A DNA stretch of 64,000 bases, from NCBI RefSeq assembly GCF_000242875.2, contig NZ_AEXL02000090.1:1-64000 (forward strand). The letters are read 5' to 3'. A model generated the notes under the pieces. That model saw only the letters and a list, made by a program, of their open reading frames with translations. It ran no database searches and had not been told where the DNA came from. The stretch is from Candidatus Nitrosopumilus salarius BD31 (GTDB lineage Archaea; Thermoproteota; Nitrososphaeria; Nitrososphaerales; Nitrosopumilaceae). Shown piece after piece: positions 6,194 to 15,990 of the stretch. Position 1 is the stretch's first letter. Each line of letters starts with the position of its first letter. A program made the position numbers and the translations under genes.

Positions 6194-7111
6194 TTAATCG
6201 GATTTTTCCATCTTTCCTGCTAGTAATACTGGTACTTCTGCAGGTCTTTTTGCTACAGGAATGTTTGCCTTGTTAAACATTGATACTTTGGATTCTGCAG
6301 AACCATAAGTTCCCATGACAATTGCTCCTGCATGACCCATTCTCTTTTCTTTGGGTGCTGCCCTTCCTGCAATGTATGCGACTGTTGGTTTCTTAAATCC
6401 GCTATCAATAATTTTTTGTGCAAGCATCTCTTCAGAATCTCCACCGATTTCACCCACAATTACTAATCCTTCCAAATCTGAAATGTCTTTAACCATATCA
6501 AATGCGTCAATCAGCCTTGTTCCGTTAATTGGGTCTCCTCCAATTCCGATTGTAATTGATTGTCCAAATCCTGAATTAGTTAACGCATCTGAGATTTCAT
6601 AAAGTAATGTTCCACTCTTTGATAGTACTGCAATCTTTCCAGCCTTAAATGGCATGGCAGGCATAATTCCAATTTTGATTAATTCTGGAATCATAATTCC
6701 AGGAGTGTTTGGTCCGATAATTACTGCCCCTTTCTGATTTGCAAGATCTAGTGCTTCCATTGTATCTCTGATTGGAACATGTTCTGGAATTGCAACGAGT
6801 AGCTTGATTCCTGATTCCAGTGCTTCTTTTGCTGCGCCCAGAAAGAATTTTGCTGGAACAAAAACAATTGAAATTTTTGCACCCGTTGCATCTACAGCCT
6901 CTTGCATTGTATTGTAAATTGGAACTTTATCTTCAAATTTCTGACCTCCTTTACCTGGGGTGACTCCTGCAACAACATTCGTTCCGTATGTTATCATGTT
7001 GTGAGCATGTAGTGAACCATATGCTCCTGTGATTCCTTGAACGATTACTCCTTTTTTCTTGTAATCTAAATCCTCAGGCTTTCCTTTTAGTAGTCCAAAA
7101 ATATCCGTCAT
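6194..7111 (-). CDS. sucD: Succinyl-CoA synthetase, alpha subunit (ADP/GDP-forming)
   Basis: 305 residues. N-terminal CoA-binding Rossmann domain (VIVQGITGAYGSLHA near residue 24), the P-N-T-P-G loop at about 131-135, GGDPINGT, and the active-site histidine that is phosphorylated (about His260 in GHAGAIVMG). With sucC it interconverts succinyl-CoA and succinate with nucleotide phosphorylation in the cytoplasm. Its ATG overlaps the sucC stop by four bases, so the subunits are translationally coupled. In autotrophic thaumarchaea succinyl-CoA is also an intermediate of the 3-hydroxypropionate/4-hydroxybutyrate cycle. A related acyl-CoA substrate cannot be excluded from sequence alone. Confidence 0.92.
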   Translation of the reverse strand: MTDIFGLLKGKPEDLDYKKKGVIVQGITGAYGSLHAHNMITYGTNVVAGVTPGKGGQKFEDKVPIYNTMQEAVDATGAKISIVFVPAKFFLGAAKEALESGIKLLVAIPEHVPIRDTMEALDLANQKGAVIIGPNTPGIMIPELIKIGIMPAMPFKAGKIAVLSKSGTLLYEISDALTNSGFGQSITIGIGGDPINGTRLIDAFDMVKDISDLEGLVIVGEIGGDSEEMLAQKIIDSGFKKPTVAYIAGRAAPKEKRMGHAGAIVMGTYGSAESKVSMFNKANIPVAKRPAEVPVLLAGKMEKSD

Positions 7112-8214
7112 TTCTTTATCCCCATAACTGCTGCATTAATTGCCTCTTCTACTGAAGTGAAAATTTTAGTTCTAGATCCTTCGAGCATCTCTTTAGCTTT
7201 TTCTGATTCTGTTCCTTTCAGTCTTGCAAAAACTGGCAAGTCAATTAAATTATCTTCATATGCTTTGAGAAATGCTTCAGCTACTACTGTTGTCTTAACA
7301 ATTCCGCCATAGAGATTTACTAAAATTCCTTTTACTCTCCTAATTCTACTGATCAAAGTCAATGCTTCATACACTGATTCTGTAGTTGCACCGCCACCAA
7401 CATCCAAGAAACATGCTGGCTTGCCTCCGTTATCTGATAGCATGTCTAATGTAGACATTACAAGTCCTGCACCATTTCCAACAACTGCAATATCGCCATC
7501 TAGCTCAACTAATGAAAATCCACTCTTCTCTGCTTGCTCTTCGATCTCTGTCTTTTCTTGATATTTTTGTAACTCTGGATGTCTAAAATTACTATTGTCA
7601 TCTGTTACAAATTTTCCATCCAGTGCCATAATTGTGTCGTCTTGCATAATTGCAAGTGGATTAATTTCTGCAAGTTCTGCTTCTTTTTCAATCGTAAGTC
7701 TTGATAATTTTTTTAATGTGTCTACAAATCCGTCAGCAGTCTTTCCTTCCAATCCAATCTCTTTTGCAACCTCTTTTGCAAGTTCATCTGAGACATCGCC
7801 TAATCCTACCTCTTTGATTACTTGGTTTTTCACTGATTCAATTTCAACTCCGCCTTCAGCTGATGCGATAATTGTATAACACCTTTTTGAGCGGTTCAAA
7901 AATAGTGACAGATACAGCTCTTTTTTGATGTCTGCCATCTTTTCAAGTAAGATTGCCCTTGCCTTTTCACCTTTGATTGTTAAATCCATCACTTGGGGAT
8001 ACTTTAGCTCAAATTCATCGTCATTTTGGCATTTCTGAATACCTCCAGCCTTTCCTCTGCCTCCTACTGGAACTTGGATTTTTATTACAAATGGGTATCC
8101 TAACTCTTTTGCATGCTTTCTACCCTCTTCGATATTTGTAGAAGATATGCTGTCAAGCAAGTTAATGCCATATTCTCGGAACAATTCTTTTGCCTGAAAC
8201 TCGAGTAACTGCAT
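7108..8214 (-). CDS. sucC: Succinyl-CoA synthetase, beta subunit
   Basis: 368 residues, slightly short for the family (about 375-390). N-terminal ATP-grasp domain starting MQLLEFQAKELFREYGI, the nucleotide-binding segment VPVGGRGKAGG near residue 50, metal-binding EINPLAIM near residue 204, and the C-terminal ligase domain with GNGAGLVMSTLDM and DVGGGATTESVY. It provides the nucleotide site, while the alpha subunit carries the phospho-histidine and CoA site. First gene of the sucC-sucD pair. Confidence 0.92.
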   Translation of the reverse strand: MQLLEFQAKELFREYGINLLDSISSTNIEEGRKHAKELGYPFVIKIQVPVGGRGKAGGIQKCQNDDEFELKYPQVMDLTIKGEKARAILLEKMADIKKELYLSLFLNRSKRCYTIIASAEGGVEIESVKNQVIKEVGLGDVSDELAKEVAKEIGLEGKTADGFVDTLKKLSRLTIEKEAELAEINPLAIMQDDTIMALDGKFVTDDNSNFRHPELQKYQEKTEIEEQAEKSGFSLVELDGDIAVVGNGAGLVMSTLDMLSDNGGKPACFLDVGGGATTESVYEALTLISRIRRVKGILVNLYGGIVKTTVVAEAFLKAYEDNLIDLPVFARLKGTESEKAKEMLEGSRTKIFTSVEEAINAAVMGIKK

Positions 8215-8254
8215 GCAAAAATCTTGAATTTTACGGTCTTTATTAACTATGATG

Positions 8255-8599
8255 TTATCTTAACTGCTCATCGAGAAAATCTACCATTTCTAAAAATCTG
8301 TCTTTACTTTTTCTCAATAGTTCTTGGGGATATTCCTCAATTGTAAATACAAATTGTTGGTGAAAACTTGGAACAAGAATTCCCCCTGATGTTACCATCT
8401 GCTCAATGACATATCCTTTGGTAAGTGTACATACAATTTCTTCATATGATTCATCTTCCTCTTCAAGAGTTTGCCTGTACAAAACAATTGGCTTGTTTGT
8501 TCTTGCAACAATGTTTGATCCCTTCTCTAACAGATCTGATAAATGCTGTATCTGCCATGCATCCAAACTGATCTGTTTTACCACAAATTCTTTACGCAT
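8255..8599 (-). CDS. Conserved hypothetical protein
   Basis: 114 residues, soluble, with mixed beta and alpha character. Notable segments are ISLDAWQIQHLSDLLEK and a run of acidic residues (LEEEDESYEEI) in the middle. No metal-ligand clusters, signal peptide or membrane helix. It lies 40 bases upstream of sucC on the same strand and could be cotranscribed. No family recognised. Confidence 0.6.
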   Translation of the reverse strand: MRKEFVVKQISLDAWQIQHLSDLLEKGSNIVARTNKPIVLYRQTLEEEDESYEEIVCTLTKGYVIEQMVTSGGILVPSFHQQFVFTIEEYPQELLRKSKDRFLEMVDFLDEQLR

Positions 8600-8700
8600 T
8601 TTTTCTATTTAACCATAATAAAACAACGCATATTCACAACTTGTCGTCAATAAAGTCACACTAGTTATGAATCTAAAAGAAATAAAATGATGATTGGCAA

Positions 8701-9285
8701 TCATGCCATATCTAGTGCTCTAGAGTGTTTTCTTGTGTGTGGTCTTTCACCAGAATACTTTCTTCTCATGTGTCCTGATGGTCTTCCGTAGATTAACTCT
8801 AAGAACCAAGACTCATGTTCAATCTCTTCAGCTAGGATATCTTTTGCAATATCGTATGTGGCAGGATCTTTTCCTAATGTCATCTGGCAAATTTTGTTCC
8901 AGTTGACAATTGCACCCTGCTCTGCTTTGAGACATTTCTCTAGAATTGCTTTATGGTCTGTTGGATTTGCTGGAAGTTGTAGGAATTCACAACCAGAAAT
9001 TTTGATAAATTCTGTTGCATCATTTGGAAGAGCCCCACCTAATTGGTAGATTCTTTCAAGACATGATTCAAAGTGGCTAAGATCTTCTAGTCTTGCATCT
9101 TCAATAATCCCTTTCAACCCTTCTCCTTCCATGCCTGTACAATGTGCTCTGAGGTTGGTAAAGTAATAGTATGCAGTAAATTCAACTGCTGCATTCTTGA
9201 TCAGCTCCTTTAACAACTCATCCACATCTAGGCCGTTTTGTTTTAGAACGTTAATTCCAACAACATTTGGGTTTGATTCGGACAT
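8701..9285 (-). CDS. Dps-like / ferritin-like diiron protein
   Basis: 194 residues forming a four-helix ferritin-like bundle. Diiron ligands can be picked out: Glu in NAAVEFTAYYYF (helix 1), E-x-x-H in LEDLSHFE (helix 2), Glu in KAEQGAIVNW (helix 3) and E-x-x-H in AEEIEHESW (helix 4). The length and pairs of cysteines (RAHCTGM, GCEFLQL, ICQM) recall the archaeal Dps-like (DPSL) subgroup, which oxidises iron with peroxide and protects DNA under oxidative stress. The basic, histidine-containing tail RKYSGERPHTRKHSR could contact DNA. The exact subgroup is uncertain. Confidence 0.75.
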   Translation of the reverse strand: MSESNPNVVGINVLKQNGLDVDELLKELIKNAAVEFTAYYYFTNLRAHCTGMEGEGLKGIIEDARLEDLSHFESCLERIYQLGGALPNDATEFIKISGCEFLQLPANPTDHKAILEKCLKAEQGAIVNWNKICQMTLGKDPATYDIAKDILAEEIEHESWFLELIYGRPSGHMRRKYSGERPHTRKHSRALDMA

Positions 9286-9337
9286 TTGATTTTGTGATTA
9301 GTAATTGTAATAAAAATATTGCATTGAATTCCAAAAT

Positions 9338-12300
9338 TTATTCTACGGATATTCTGATTTTCTGACCGTCAATATCATCATCCTTGTATTCCTTACATGA
9401 GTCTTCAAAATTTACCTGTTTCACTCTGACCAAAAATGCCAGTTCTTCTGTTCTTTCTTTCATCATTTCTAATGACTCTTCGTCTAAATCCAAAATTGAT
9501 GCCACACCTAAAACATCGGTAGGGTTGTATCCTCTCTCTTTTCTCAATGTTTGCAGTCTTCTTGCAACATCTTTTACCAACCCTTTTGCCATCATCTCCC
9601 TGTTTCTTGCAGTGGAGATCAATACAATGTAGTTGTCTCTTTTTGACGCTGCAAAGTTTTCATCTGCATCAAAGTCTAGGATAAAATCTTCGTTGTCTAG
9701 TGAAATTGTTTCGCCATCTATGTTAAAATCATATTTTCCATCTTTTTGTAATGATGATATAACTTCATCAGGATTTGTTTCATTAAATGTGGAAACTAGT
9801 TTTCCCATGTGCTGTTTTGCTTTTGGTCCTATTTTTTTTCTTTCAAGTTCAATTTTAGCTTTGATTGGTAATCCCAGTTGTTTTAATTCCAAAATTTGTT
9901 CTAACCCTGATTCTTTTTCTGTTTCGAAGATACTGAATTTTTCTACATTTAATTGGGATTGCAATAAATCTGACAGTGATTCCAGTTTAGCTTTCTTTCC
10001 TTTTTCTACACAAATTCGTGCTTCGTTTAGTGGCCATCTTCTCTTTAGCTTTCCTTTCATTCTTGCAGCAGCTGATATTGAAATAATGTCTTTCATAATG
10101 TCAAATGATTCTTCAATTTTTTCATTTACAAGAGATTCTTGGGATTGAGGCCACTTGTCAAGTAGGATGCTTTGCTTTCCATCAAATACTGCTTGATACA
10201 AATACTCACTAGTAAATGGACAGAAAGGATGAATCAAAATATCTAAAGTTTTGAGAACACTGCTAAGCACTGCATAAATTGCCAGACGTCTGTTCTTCTT
10301 TTCTTCATCCTCATCCCATAACTCTCCTCTTGTAATTGGAATGTAAATCTGGCTTAGATTGTTAATTATGAAATCATCTATTGCCTTTGCACCTTCATGG
10401 AATTTGCATGTCTCATTTTTTTCTGTAATTTTTTGAATGAGTTTTTGGAGTTTTGATAAAAGCCAAATGTCTGGCGATGTTAATAAATTGCCTTGCTTTG
10501 CCCATTCAATTGTGTTTGTTGAATCAAAATTATCATACTGACTATTTTGTTTAAAGTATAGATGAAGATTGAATAGTGTGTTAATTACTTGATATGGTCT
10601 TGACATTAACTCCTCGGTGCTGAAACTAAGTGGTTCTATTGGACTTGCTTTCCACATAAAGTAGAATCTAATCAAATCTACGGGATATTTTTCTAGTAAT
10701 TCTTCACCATCCAATACATTTCCATGACTCTTGCTCATCTTTCCTCCCTTTTCATCCAGAACATGTCCTTGGAACAAAAATGCCTTGTATGGTGGAGTCG
10801 CAGCATTGTTCAAAATTACATTTTCAATCAGTAATGTGTACGCCCACCCTCTAGTTTGATCAATCCCTTCAGTGAAAAATGGTGCTGGAATCTCCCTTGA
10901 GTATTCCTCATCAGTCAAAGATGAATAAGGTGCAGATCCGCTATTGTGCCAAGTGTCTAAAACATATTCTTCTCTTTTTGTTTTTACACTGTTACATTTT
11001 TTGCACTTTACTGTGATGTTATCAATCCATGGTCTGTGTAATTCAAAGTCTGGACCGTCCGGTAACTGGTCTGCAGCTTTTACAATTTCCTCTCTGGTAA
11101 AGAACCAATTCTTCTCACCACAGTCTTCACAATTCCAGACAGGTAAAGGACAACCCCAAATTCTTTCTCTAGAAATACACCATGGATGTCTTTCTTTGAT
11201 TATTCCAAGAAATCTATTTTTTGGCTGCTCAAAAAAGTATTCTACACTCTCTGCAGCTTCTATTGCTTTGTTGTCTAGTCTGTCTAATTTGTAAAACCAT
11301 CCTCTTCTTGCAAGCCATACTATTGGGTGGTGTGATCTCCAGCAAAGCGGATACTTGTGTTTTATTTTTCCAATCTTCACTAATGCCTTACACTCTTTTA
11401 GATCTTCAACTATTATTCTGTCTGCATCTCTTACAAACATCCCTTGATACTTTCCAGCCTTTGTTGTGAATTTCACTTCGTCATCTATGGGGCTAAAAAT
11501 TTTCACATTTCTTTTATTTGCAATCTTGATATCTTCTTCACCGTTTGCAGGTGAGAGGTGAACCAGGCCACTTCCTGTACTTGCATCAACAAATGTTTCA
11601 GATACTGCAACATGATAATTCTCCAACTTTGAGCATTCGTTTAGTTCTGGAATTAGATTCAATAAAGGATGGATGTATTTTTTTCCTTCAAACTCTGATC
11701 CTTTCAAAATCTTTTCAATTTTGTAATCTTCAATCTTCAACTCTGTCATTAATTCTTCTAGTCTAGTTTTGCCCACTACCCATGTTTCATCTTCCACTTT
11801 GACATGTGCATAGTCTTCTTCAGGTTGTAGCCCAACCATTGCATCTGTAACTAGTGTGAATGGCATTGTAGTCCATACAATCAAAAATGCATCTTCATCT
11901 ACTAATTTTACTTTATAGTACAGAGAAGGATCCTTTACTTCTTCATATCCTTGATTTACTTCTGCATGACTAAGTGATGTCTGACAGCTTGGACAATATG
12001 CAATTACCGTAAAGTCTTCTTCTAAAATCCCATTCTCATGTGCTTTTTTTAATATCTGCCATTCTCTCTCAATAAATTCATCTCTAAATGTCCAGTATGC
12101 TTTTTTATGATTAAATGACATGCCAAGTAATTCATCAACCTTGACCCATGACTTGTTGAATTTTTCTACAACTTTTTTACATTCCGAAACAATTCTTTCT
12201 ACTCCAAATTGTTTGATTGCCTCAGTTTTTCCACCAGTAACTCCTAACTCTTTTTCCACTTGAAGTTCTACTGGCAGTCCCTGAGTATCCCAACCTCCGT

Positions 12301-12535
12301 TGAACTCTATCTTTTTTCCTTGGAGTGTGTTGTATCTATACCACAAATCTTTGATGACTCTTCCTCTTAGGTGACCCGCATGTGGAACTCCATTCATTGT
12401 AGGTGGGCCTTCGATAAATCTGATCTTTTCAGGTTTATCTGATGCAAAAATCTGTTTTTCTAAATCAAAAGATTTTATGTATTCCTTTATTTGGGATTCT
12501 ATTTCCTTTGCATCAAATTTAGTAGAAAGTTCCAT
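9338..12535 (-). CDS. ileS: Isoleucyl-tRNA synthetase
   Basis: 1065 residues, the expected size. Class I signature HAGH at residues 52-55 (HIGH box), KMSKSHGN at about 600, a CP1 editing domain between them (WTTMPFTLVTDA) and the WNCEDCG and KCKKCNSVKT zinc segments. The C-terminal anticodon-binding region is of the archaeal/eukaryal type. It attaches isoleucine to tRNA-Ile in the cytoplasm. The ATG lies about 27 bases from a TATA-like box on the minus strand, so a leaderless transcript is likely. Divergent from purD. Confidence 0.97.
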   Translation of the reverse strand: MELSTKFDAKEIESQIKEYIKSFDLEKQIFASDKPEKIRFIEGPPTMNGVPHAGHLRGRVIKDLWYRYNTLQGKKIEFNGGWDTQGLPVELQVEKELGVTGGKTEAIKQFGVERIVSECKKVVEKFNKSWVKVDELLGMSFNHKKAYWTFRDEFIEREWQILKKAHENGILEEDFTVIAYCPSCQTSLSHAEVNQGYEEVKDPSLYYKVKLVDEDAFLIVWTTMPFTLVTDAMVGLQPEEDYAHVKVEDETWVVGKTRLEELMTELKIEDYKIEKILKGSEFEGKKYIHPLLNLIPELNECSKLENYHVAVSETFVDASTGSGLVHLSPANGEEDIKIANKRNVKIFSPIDDEVKFTTKAGKYQGMFVRDADRIIVEDLKECKALVKIGKIKHKYPLCWRSHHPIVWLARRGWFYKLDRLDNKAIEAAESVEYFFEQPKNRFLGIIKERHPWCISRERIWGCPLPVWNCEDCGEKNWFFTREEIVKAADQLPDGPDFELHRPWIDNITVKCKKCNSVKTKREEYVLDTWHNSGSAPYSSLTDEEYSREIPAPFFTEGIDQTRGWAYTLLIENVILNNAATPPYKAFLFQGHVLDEKGGKMSKSHGNVLDGEELLEKYPVDLIRFYFMWKASPIEPLSFSTEELMSRPYQVINTLFNLHLYFKQNSQYDNFDSTNTIEWAKQGNLLTSPDIWLLSKLQKLIQKITEKNETCKFHEGAKAIDDFIINNLSQIYIPITRGELWDEDEEKKNRRLAIYAVLSSVLKTLDILIHPFCPFTSEYLYQAVFDGKQSILLDKWPQSQESLVNEKIEESFDIMKDIISISAAARMKGKLKRRWPLNEARICVEKGKKAKLESLSDLLQSQLNVEKFSIFETEKESGLEQILELKQLGLPIKAKIELERKKIGPKAKQHMGKLVSTFNETNPDEVISSLQKDGKYDFNIDGETISLDNEDFILDFDADENFAASKRDNYIVLISTARNREMMAKGLVKDVARRLQTLRKERGYNPTDVLGVASILDLDEESLEMMKERTEELAFLVRVKQVNFEDSCKEYKDDDIDGQKIRISVE

Positions 12536-12621
12536 CTGGATTTTGATATATGGGTGGCATTATAAAGCTAAATTGATTCTGCAAGATTTGGATTATATAA
12601 TTGGTAAAAAGATAATTCCTA
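12536..12621. promoter_or_regulatory. Divergent promoter region for ileS and purD
   Basis: The 86 bases between the two divergent start codons contain a TATA-like TTTATAATG on the minus strand (12559-12568) and ATTATATAAT on the plus strand (about 12592-12601). Each is centred about 25-28 bases from the respective start codon. That is the archaeal TATA-to-start distance and predicts leaderless or nearly leaderless mRNAs in both directions. Confidence 0.6.
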
Positions 12622-13884
12622 TTGGTAAACATCCTGATAATCGGTTCCGGTGGACGCGAACATGCATTATCCTGGAAATTATCTCAAAGTGAAAAGGTTG
12701 AAACCATTTTCACTGCACCTGGCAATGGTGGGACTCCAAACAATGTTCCAATCAATGTTGATGATTTAGATGGTTTAGTAGATTTTGCTAAAAAAAATAA
12801 TTGTTTTACCGTAGTAGGTCCTGAAGCTCCATTGGCTGCAGGAATTGTCAATAAATTTAATGATCATAATCTCAAAATTTTTGGCCCCACTCAACAAGCA
12901 GCACAGCTTGAATCCAGTAAAATTTGGGCAAAGAACTTCATGAAACGCAACAATATTCCTACTTCTAGGTTTGAAATATTTGATGATGCTAAGAAAGCCC
13001 AAAAATATGTAGAATCTCTTGATTACAATGTGGTTGTAAAGGCTGATGGCCTTGCCGCTGGAAAGGGTGTGATCGTTTGTAGTAGTGATGATGAGGCAAA
13101 ATCTGCAATTGAGACAATTTTGATAAAAAAGACATTTGGTGATGCAGGAAATCGAATTATCATTGAAGAGAGAATTGATGGAATTGAGGCATCTTACATT
13201 GCACTCTCTGACGGTGATGTTGCACTACCTATGGCAACAAGTCAAGATCATAAGAGAATTTTTGATGGTGATAAAGGCCCTAACACTGGTGGTATGGGTG
13301 CCTACTCCACCACTCCTATTATTGATGATTCACTTGCAAAAAAAATCCAAGAGGAAATCATTGATAAAACTATTCATGCGATGAAAAATGAGGGAATTCT
13401 ATTCAAGGGATTCTTGTATGCTGGAATAATGATTCGTGATAACGAACCATTTGTTTTAGAGTATAATGTTAGAATGGGTGATCCTGAATGTCAACCAATT
13501 ACAATGAGGATGGATTTTGATTTGTATGATTACTTTGAAGCAAGTGTTGGCGGTAAACTATCCTCAATGCCTACGCCAACTTGGAAAAAGCAATCCGCAG
13601 TATGTGTTGTTTTGGCATCTAAAGGATATCCAGAATCGTATCCTAGCAATGAGGAAATATCTGGATTTGATTCTATCTCAAATGATGTGTGTGTATTTCA
13701 TGCAGGTACAAAAAAGACTGATGGAAAAATACTCTCAAATGGTGGACGTGTTTTGGGCGTAACTGCGTTAGGCGCTTCATTAGAAGATGCAATTTCAAAC
13801 GTATATGCTGCAGTTGAGAAGATATCTTGGCCTCACAAATACTGCAGACAAGATATTGGTCAAAAAGGACTATCTTACTTCTGA
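12622..13884 (+). CDS. purD: Phosphoribosylamine-glycine ligase (GARS)
   Basis: 420 residues from a TTG start; MVNILIIGSGGREHALSW is the canonical PurD N-terminus, so the start is well supported. ATP-grasp central domain with VVKADGLAAGKGV and RMGDPECQP. It joins glycine to phosphoribosylamine in step two of purine synthesis. Its 3' end overlaps the convergent 5-formyl-THF cycloligase gene by ten bases. Grouping with folD, cycloligase and purN places purine and one-carbon genes together in 12.6-16.6 kb. Confidence 0.96.
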   Translation: MVNILIIGSGGREHALSWKLSQSEKVETIFTAPGNGGTPNNVPINVDDLDGLVDFAKKNNCFTVVGPEAPLAAGIVNKFNDHNLKIFGPTQQAAQLESSKIWAKNFMKRNNIPTSRFEIFDDAKKAQKYVESLDYNVVVKADGLAAGKGVIVCSSDDEAKSAIETILIKKTFGDAGNRIIIEERIDGIEASYIALSDGDVALPMATSQDHKRIFDGDKGPNTGGMGAYSTTPIIDDSLAKKIQEEIIDKTIHAMKNEGILFKGFLYAGIMIRDNEPFVLEYNVRMGDPECQPITMRMDFDLYDYFEASVGGKLSSMPTPTWKKQSAVCVVLASKGYPESYPSNEEISGFDSISNDVCVFHAGTKKTDGKILSNGGRVLGVTALGASLEDAISNVYAAVEKISWPHKYCRQDIGQKGLSYF

Positions 13885-14438
13885 GTTTGAAAAATTCTAT
13901 CTTCTGTTGCAATCCAGTCTATAATTATGTCGTGCTCTAATTTTGGAATGTTTTTTATGATCTGTTTTTCCAATGTTAGAGATATTGTTACAGTTTTGTT
14001 TTCTGCTAGAAATTTATCGTAAAATCCATACCCGTATCCTAATCTGACACCACTTTGTGAAATTCCTACAGTTGGAACTAAAATTACATCCAGATTATTG
14101 TCTACTGGGCAATCATCTTTTGGCTCCATGATGTCAAAATTCCCTTTTTCTAGGCTTGAAAAGTCTTCTATTTTTCTAAACTCCATTTTGTCTCCAATCA
14201 CTTTTGGCAAAAAGACATCCTTCCCCTCACTGATTAATTCTTGAATAATATCCTGTGTCATTATTTCACTTCCTATTGGATAGTAGGCTCCAATTTTTTG
14301 TGCATTTTTAAATGCATACACTTTTCTTAATTTTTTCTGAATTTTATCACTTGCAATTTTCATTAGATCAAAAGATGTGTTATCTCTTTTATCTAAAAGA
14401 AAATTTCTAAGTGATTTTCTTTCAGGACTGCCTTCCAA
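13875..14438 (-). CDS. 5-formyltetrahydrofolate cyclo-ligase
   Basis: 187 residues. Basic N-terminal helix (RKSLRNFLLDKRD), central KDVFLPKV, and the substrate/ATP motif VPTVGISQSGVRLGYGYGFYD, matching the family signature G-x-R-L-G-x-G-x-G-x-Y-D. It converts 5-formyl-THF to 5,10-methenyl-THF using ATP. The start overlaps the folD stop by 17 bases, so the two one-carbon genes form an operon. In thaumarchaea the carrier may be tetrahydrofolate or a related pterin. Confidence 0.9.
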   Translation of the reverse strand: MEGSPERKSLRNFLLDKRDNTSFDLMKIASDKIQKKLRKVYAFKNAQKIGAYYPIGSEIMTQDIIQELISEGKDVFLPKVIGDKMEFRKIEDFSSLEKGNFDIMEPKDDCPVDNNLDVILVPTVGISQSGVRLGYGYGFYDKFLAENKTVTISLTLEKQIIKNIPKLEHDIIIDWIATEDRIFQTQK

Positions 14439-15291
14439 TTTTACTGCTCAATGATGCTGCTGTAACTGTATTCTTTAATAGCATTGCAACTGTCATGGGT
14501 CCAACTCCTCCAGGAACCGGCGTTGCAAATGATGCTTTCTGAATAATCTGATCAAAATCTGAATCTCCTACCAATTTTTCATTGAATCGAGATATTGCAA
14601 CATCGATGACTATTGCGCCTTCTTTTATCATGTCCGGAGTTAGAGTGAACTTACTTCTGTCTCCAACTGCTGTGATGATAATGTCTGCAGATTGACATAT
14701 CTCTTTCAAGTTTTTAGTTTTAGAATGGCATGTCAAAACGGTCGCATTTTTTTCAAGCAATAAATGATATAGTGGCTTTCCTACAAGATTACTTCTGTTA
14801 ATCAATACGATATTCTTTCCTTCCAAATCAATTTCGTGATAATCAAACATTTCCATTACTCCTGATGGTGTGCATGCAACTAGAACTGCTTTTTTCATTG
14901 CAAGTAACCCAGCATTATGTGGGGTAAGGCCATCAACATCTTTAATTGGTGAAATTCTTGATATGGTGGAAAACTCATCTAACTGTTTTGGCAGAGGTAG
15001 TTGAATTAAAATTCCGTGAACTGAACTATCCGAATTCAAATCATCAATAATTTTGTTTAATTCTGGTTGAGTGATATTTGCATCAAGTTTGTGATCTTTG
15101 GTTAGAATCCCTACCTCCTCACATGATTTGTGCTTATTTCTGACATACGTTGCTGATGCTGGATTGTCTCCGATTAGGACTGTGGCCAAACACGGGTTGA
15201 TGCCTTGAGATTTGAGTTCATCTACTGCTTTTTTGACTCTTTCTTTGACTGACTTTGCAATAACTATACCGTCAATCCTAATTCCAGTCAT
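14422..15291 (-). CDS. folD: Methylene-THF dehydrogenase / methenyl-THF cyclohydrolase
   Basis: 289 residues. Typical FolD features: ATVLIGDNPASATYVRNKHK (catalytic Tyr and Lys near 50-54), ILIQLPLPKQ, DVDGLTPHNAG, the Rossmann NADP site INRSNLVGKPL and PVPGGVGPMTVAMLL at the C-terminus. It interconverts methylene-, methenyl- and 10-formyl-THF and supplies formyl groups for purine synthesis, in keeping with purD and purN nearby. Probably first in an operon with the cycloligase. Confidence 0.96.
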   Translation of the reverse strand: MTGIRIDGIVIAKSVKERVKKAVDELKSQGINPCLATVLIGDNPASATYVRNKHKSCEEVGILTKDHKLDANITQPELNKIIDDLNSDSSVHGILIQLPLPKQLDEFSTISRISPIKDVDGLTPHNAGLLAMKKAVLVACTPSGVMEMFDYHEIDLEGKNIVLINRSNLVGKPLYHLLLEKNATVLTCHSKTKNLKEICQSADIIITAVGDRSKFTLTPDMIKEGAIVIDVAISRFNEKLVGDSDFDQIIQKASFATPVPGGVGPMTVAMLLKNTVTAASLSSKIGRQS

Positions 15292-15335
15292 AGGATATTT
15301 TTGATTTATAGATATTTAATTCTTGGAGTTCTTTG

Positions 15336-15668
15336 ATGAAAATCTTAGAAAAGAAATTAAATGGTGTTTTTTCTAGTCATGGTATGTTTGTAATGATGGC
15401 AGATGTGCAACTCAAAGAAGGTGCAGAAGAAGATTTTAAAAGTTGGTTCTCTGAATCAAACAAAGTTTTGTCAAGTTTTCCTGGTTTTGTCTCTAGACGA
15501 TTTCTAAAATCTAACGATGGAAGTTATAGAATAATTGTAGAACATGAAAGTAAAGAGACTTTTATCAAAATGCACCAAAGTCCTGAACATGAAAAACTTC
15601 ATCCAAAAGGACATTCATTCATGAGTGCAGATCCTGTAAGAAAAACATTCACTGTAGCTGCTGAATAG
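15336..15668 (+). CDS. Antibiotic-biosynthesis-monooxygenase (ABM) fold protein
   Basis: 110 residues from the ATG at 15336, which has GGAG seven bases before it; a TTG three bases upstream is less likely. The pattern MFVMMADVQLKEGAEEDFKSWF...FPGFVSRR...YRIIVEHESKETF...HQSPEHEKLHP is that of the dimeric alpha/beta ABM barrel, which also includes heme-degrading monooxygenases and stress proteins. No heme ligand can be assigned with certainty. Followed after one base by a cupin gene, so an operon is likely. Confidence 0.75.
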   Translation: MKILEKKLNGVFSSHGMFVMMADVQLKEGAEEDFKSWFSESNKVLSSFPGFVSRRFLKSNDGSYRIIVEHESKETFIKMHQSPEHEKLHPKGHSFMSADPVRKTFTVAAE

Positions 15669-15669
15669 A

Positions 15670-15990
15670 TTGAAGCTTGAATTCAATCTGGATGATTATG
15701 TTGAAAAAATAAAAAATGGAAATTCATTTTTTCATACTTTTATCAATAGAGATAGTTTAGCTGCAGGCGTTTTGGTGCTTCAGCCAGGTGAAGAAGATAC
15801 GCAAGAGCCTCATGAAAGCGATGAGGTTTATTATGTAATTTCAGGTAACGGTTATTTGAAAATCAAAGATAAAGACTATGCAGTATCTACAGGGAAACTA
15901 TTTTTTGTTGCAAAAGATGTTGAGCATTTTTTTCACGGCAATACTGCAGAACTCAAAGTTTTGTATTTCTTTGGCGGTCCTGATTCTTAA
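15670..15990 (+). CDS. Single-domain cupin protein
   Basis: 106 residues from a TTG start immediately after the ABM gene stop. Cupin motif 1 is EPHESDEVYYVISGNGYLKI (metal ligands His and Glu, with Glu in DEVYYV), and motif 2 contains FVAKDVEHFFHG (His). A small metal-binding beta-barrel that could be an isomerase, dioxygenase or sensor. Linkage to the ABM protein suggests a shared oxidative or detoxification role, but this is only inferred. Its stop overlaps the convergent purN stop by four bases. Confidence 0.8.
   Translation: MKLEFNLDDYVEKIKNGNSFFHTFINRDSLAAGVLVLQPGEEDTQEPHESDEVYYVISGNGYLKIKDKDYAVSTGKLFFVAKDVEHFFHGNTAELKVLYFFGGPDS

Noticed and set aside
12477-12692. Plus-strand frame across the ileS-purD gap
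   Set aside because: Spans the divergent promoter and overlaps both genes; no coding character.
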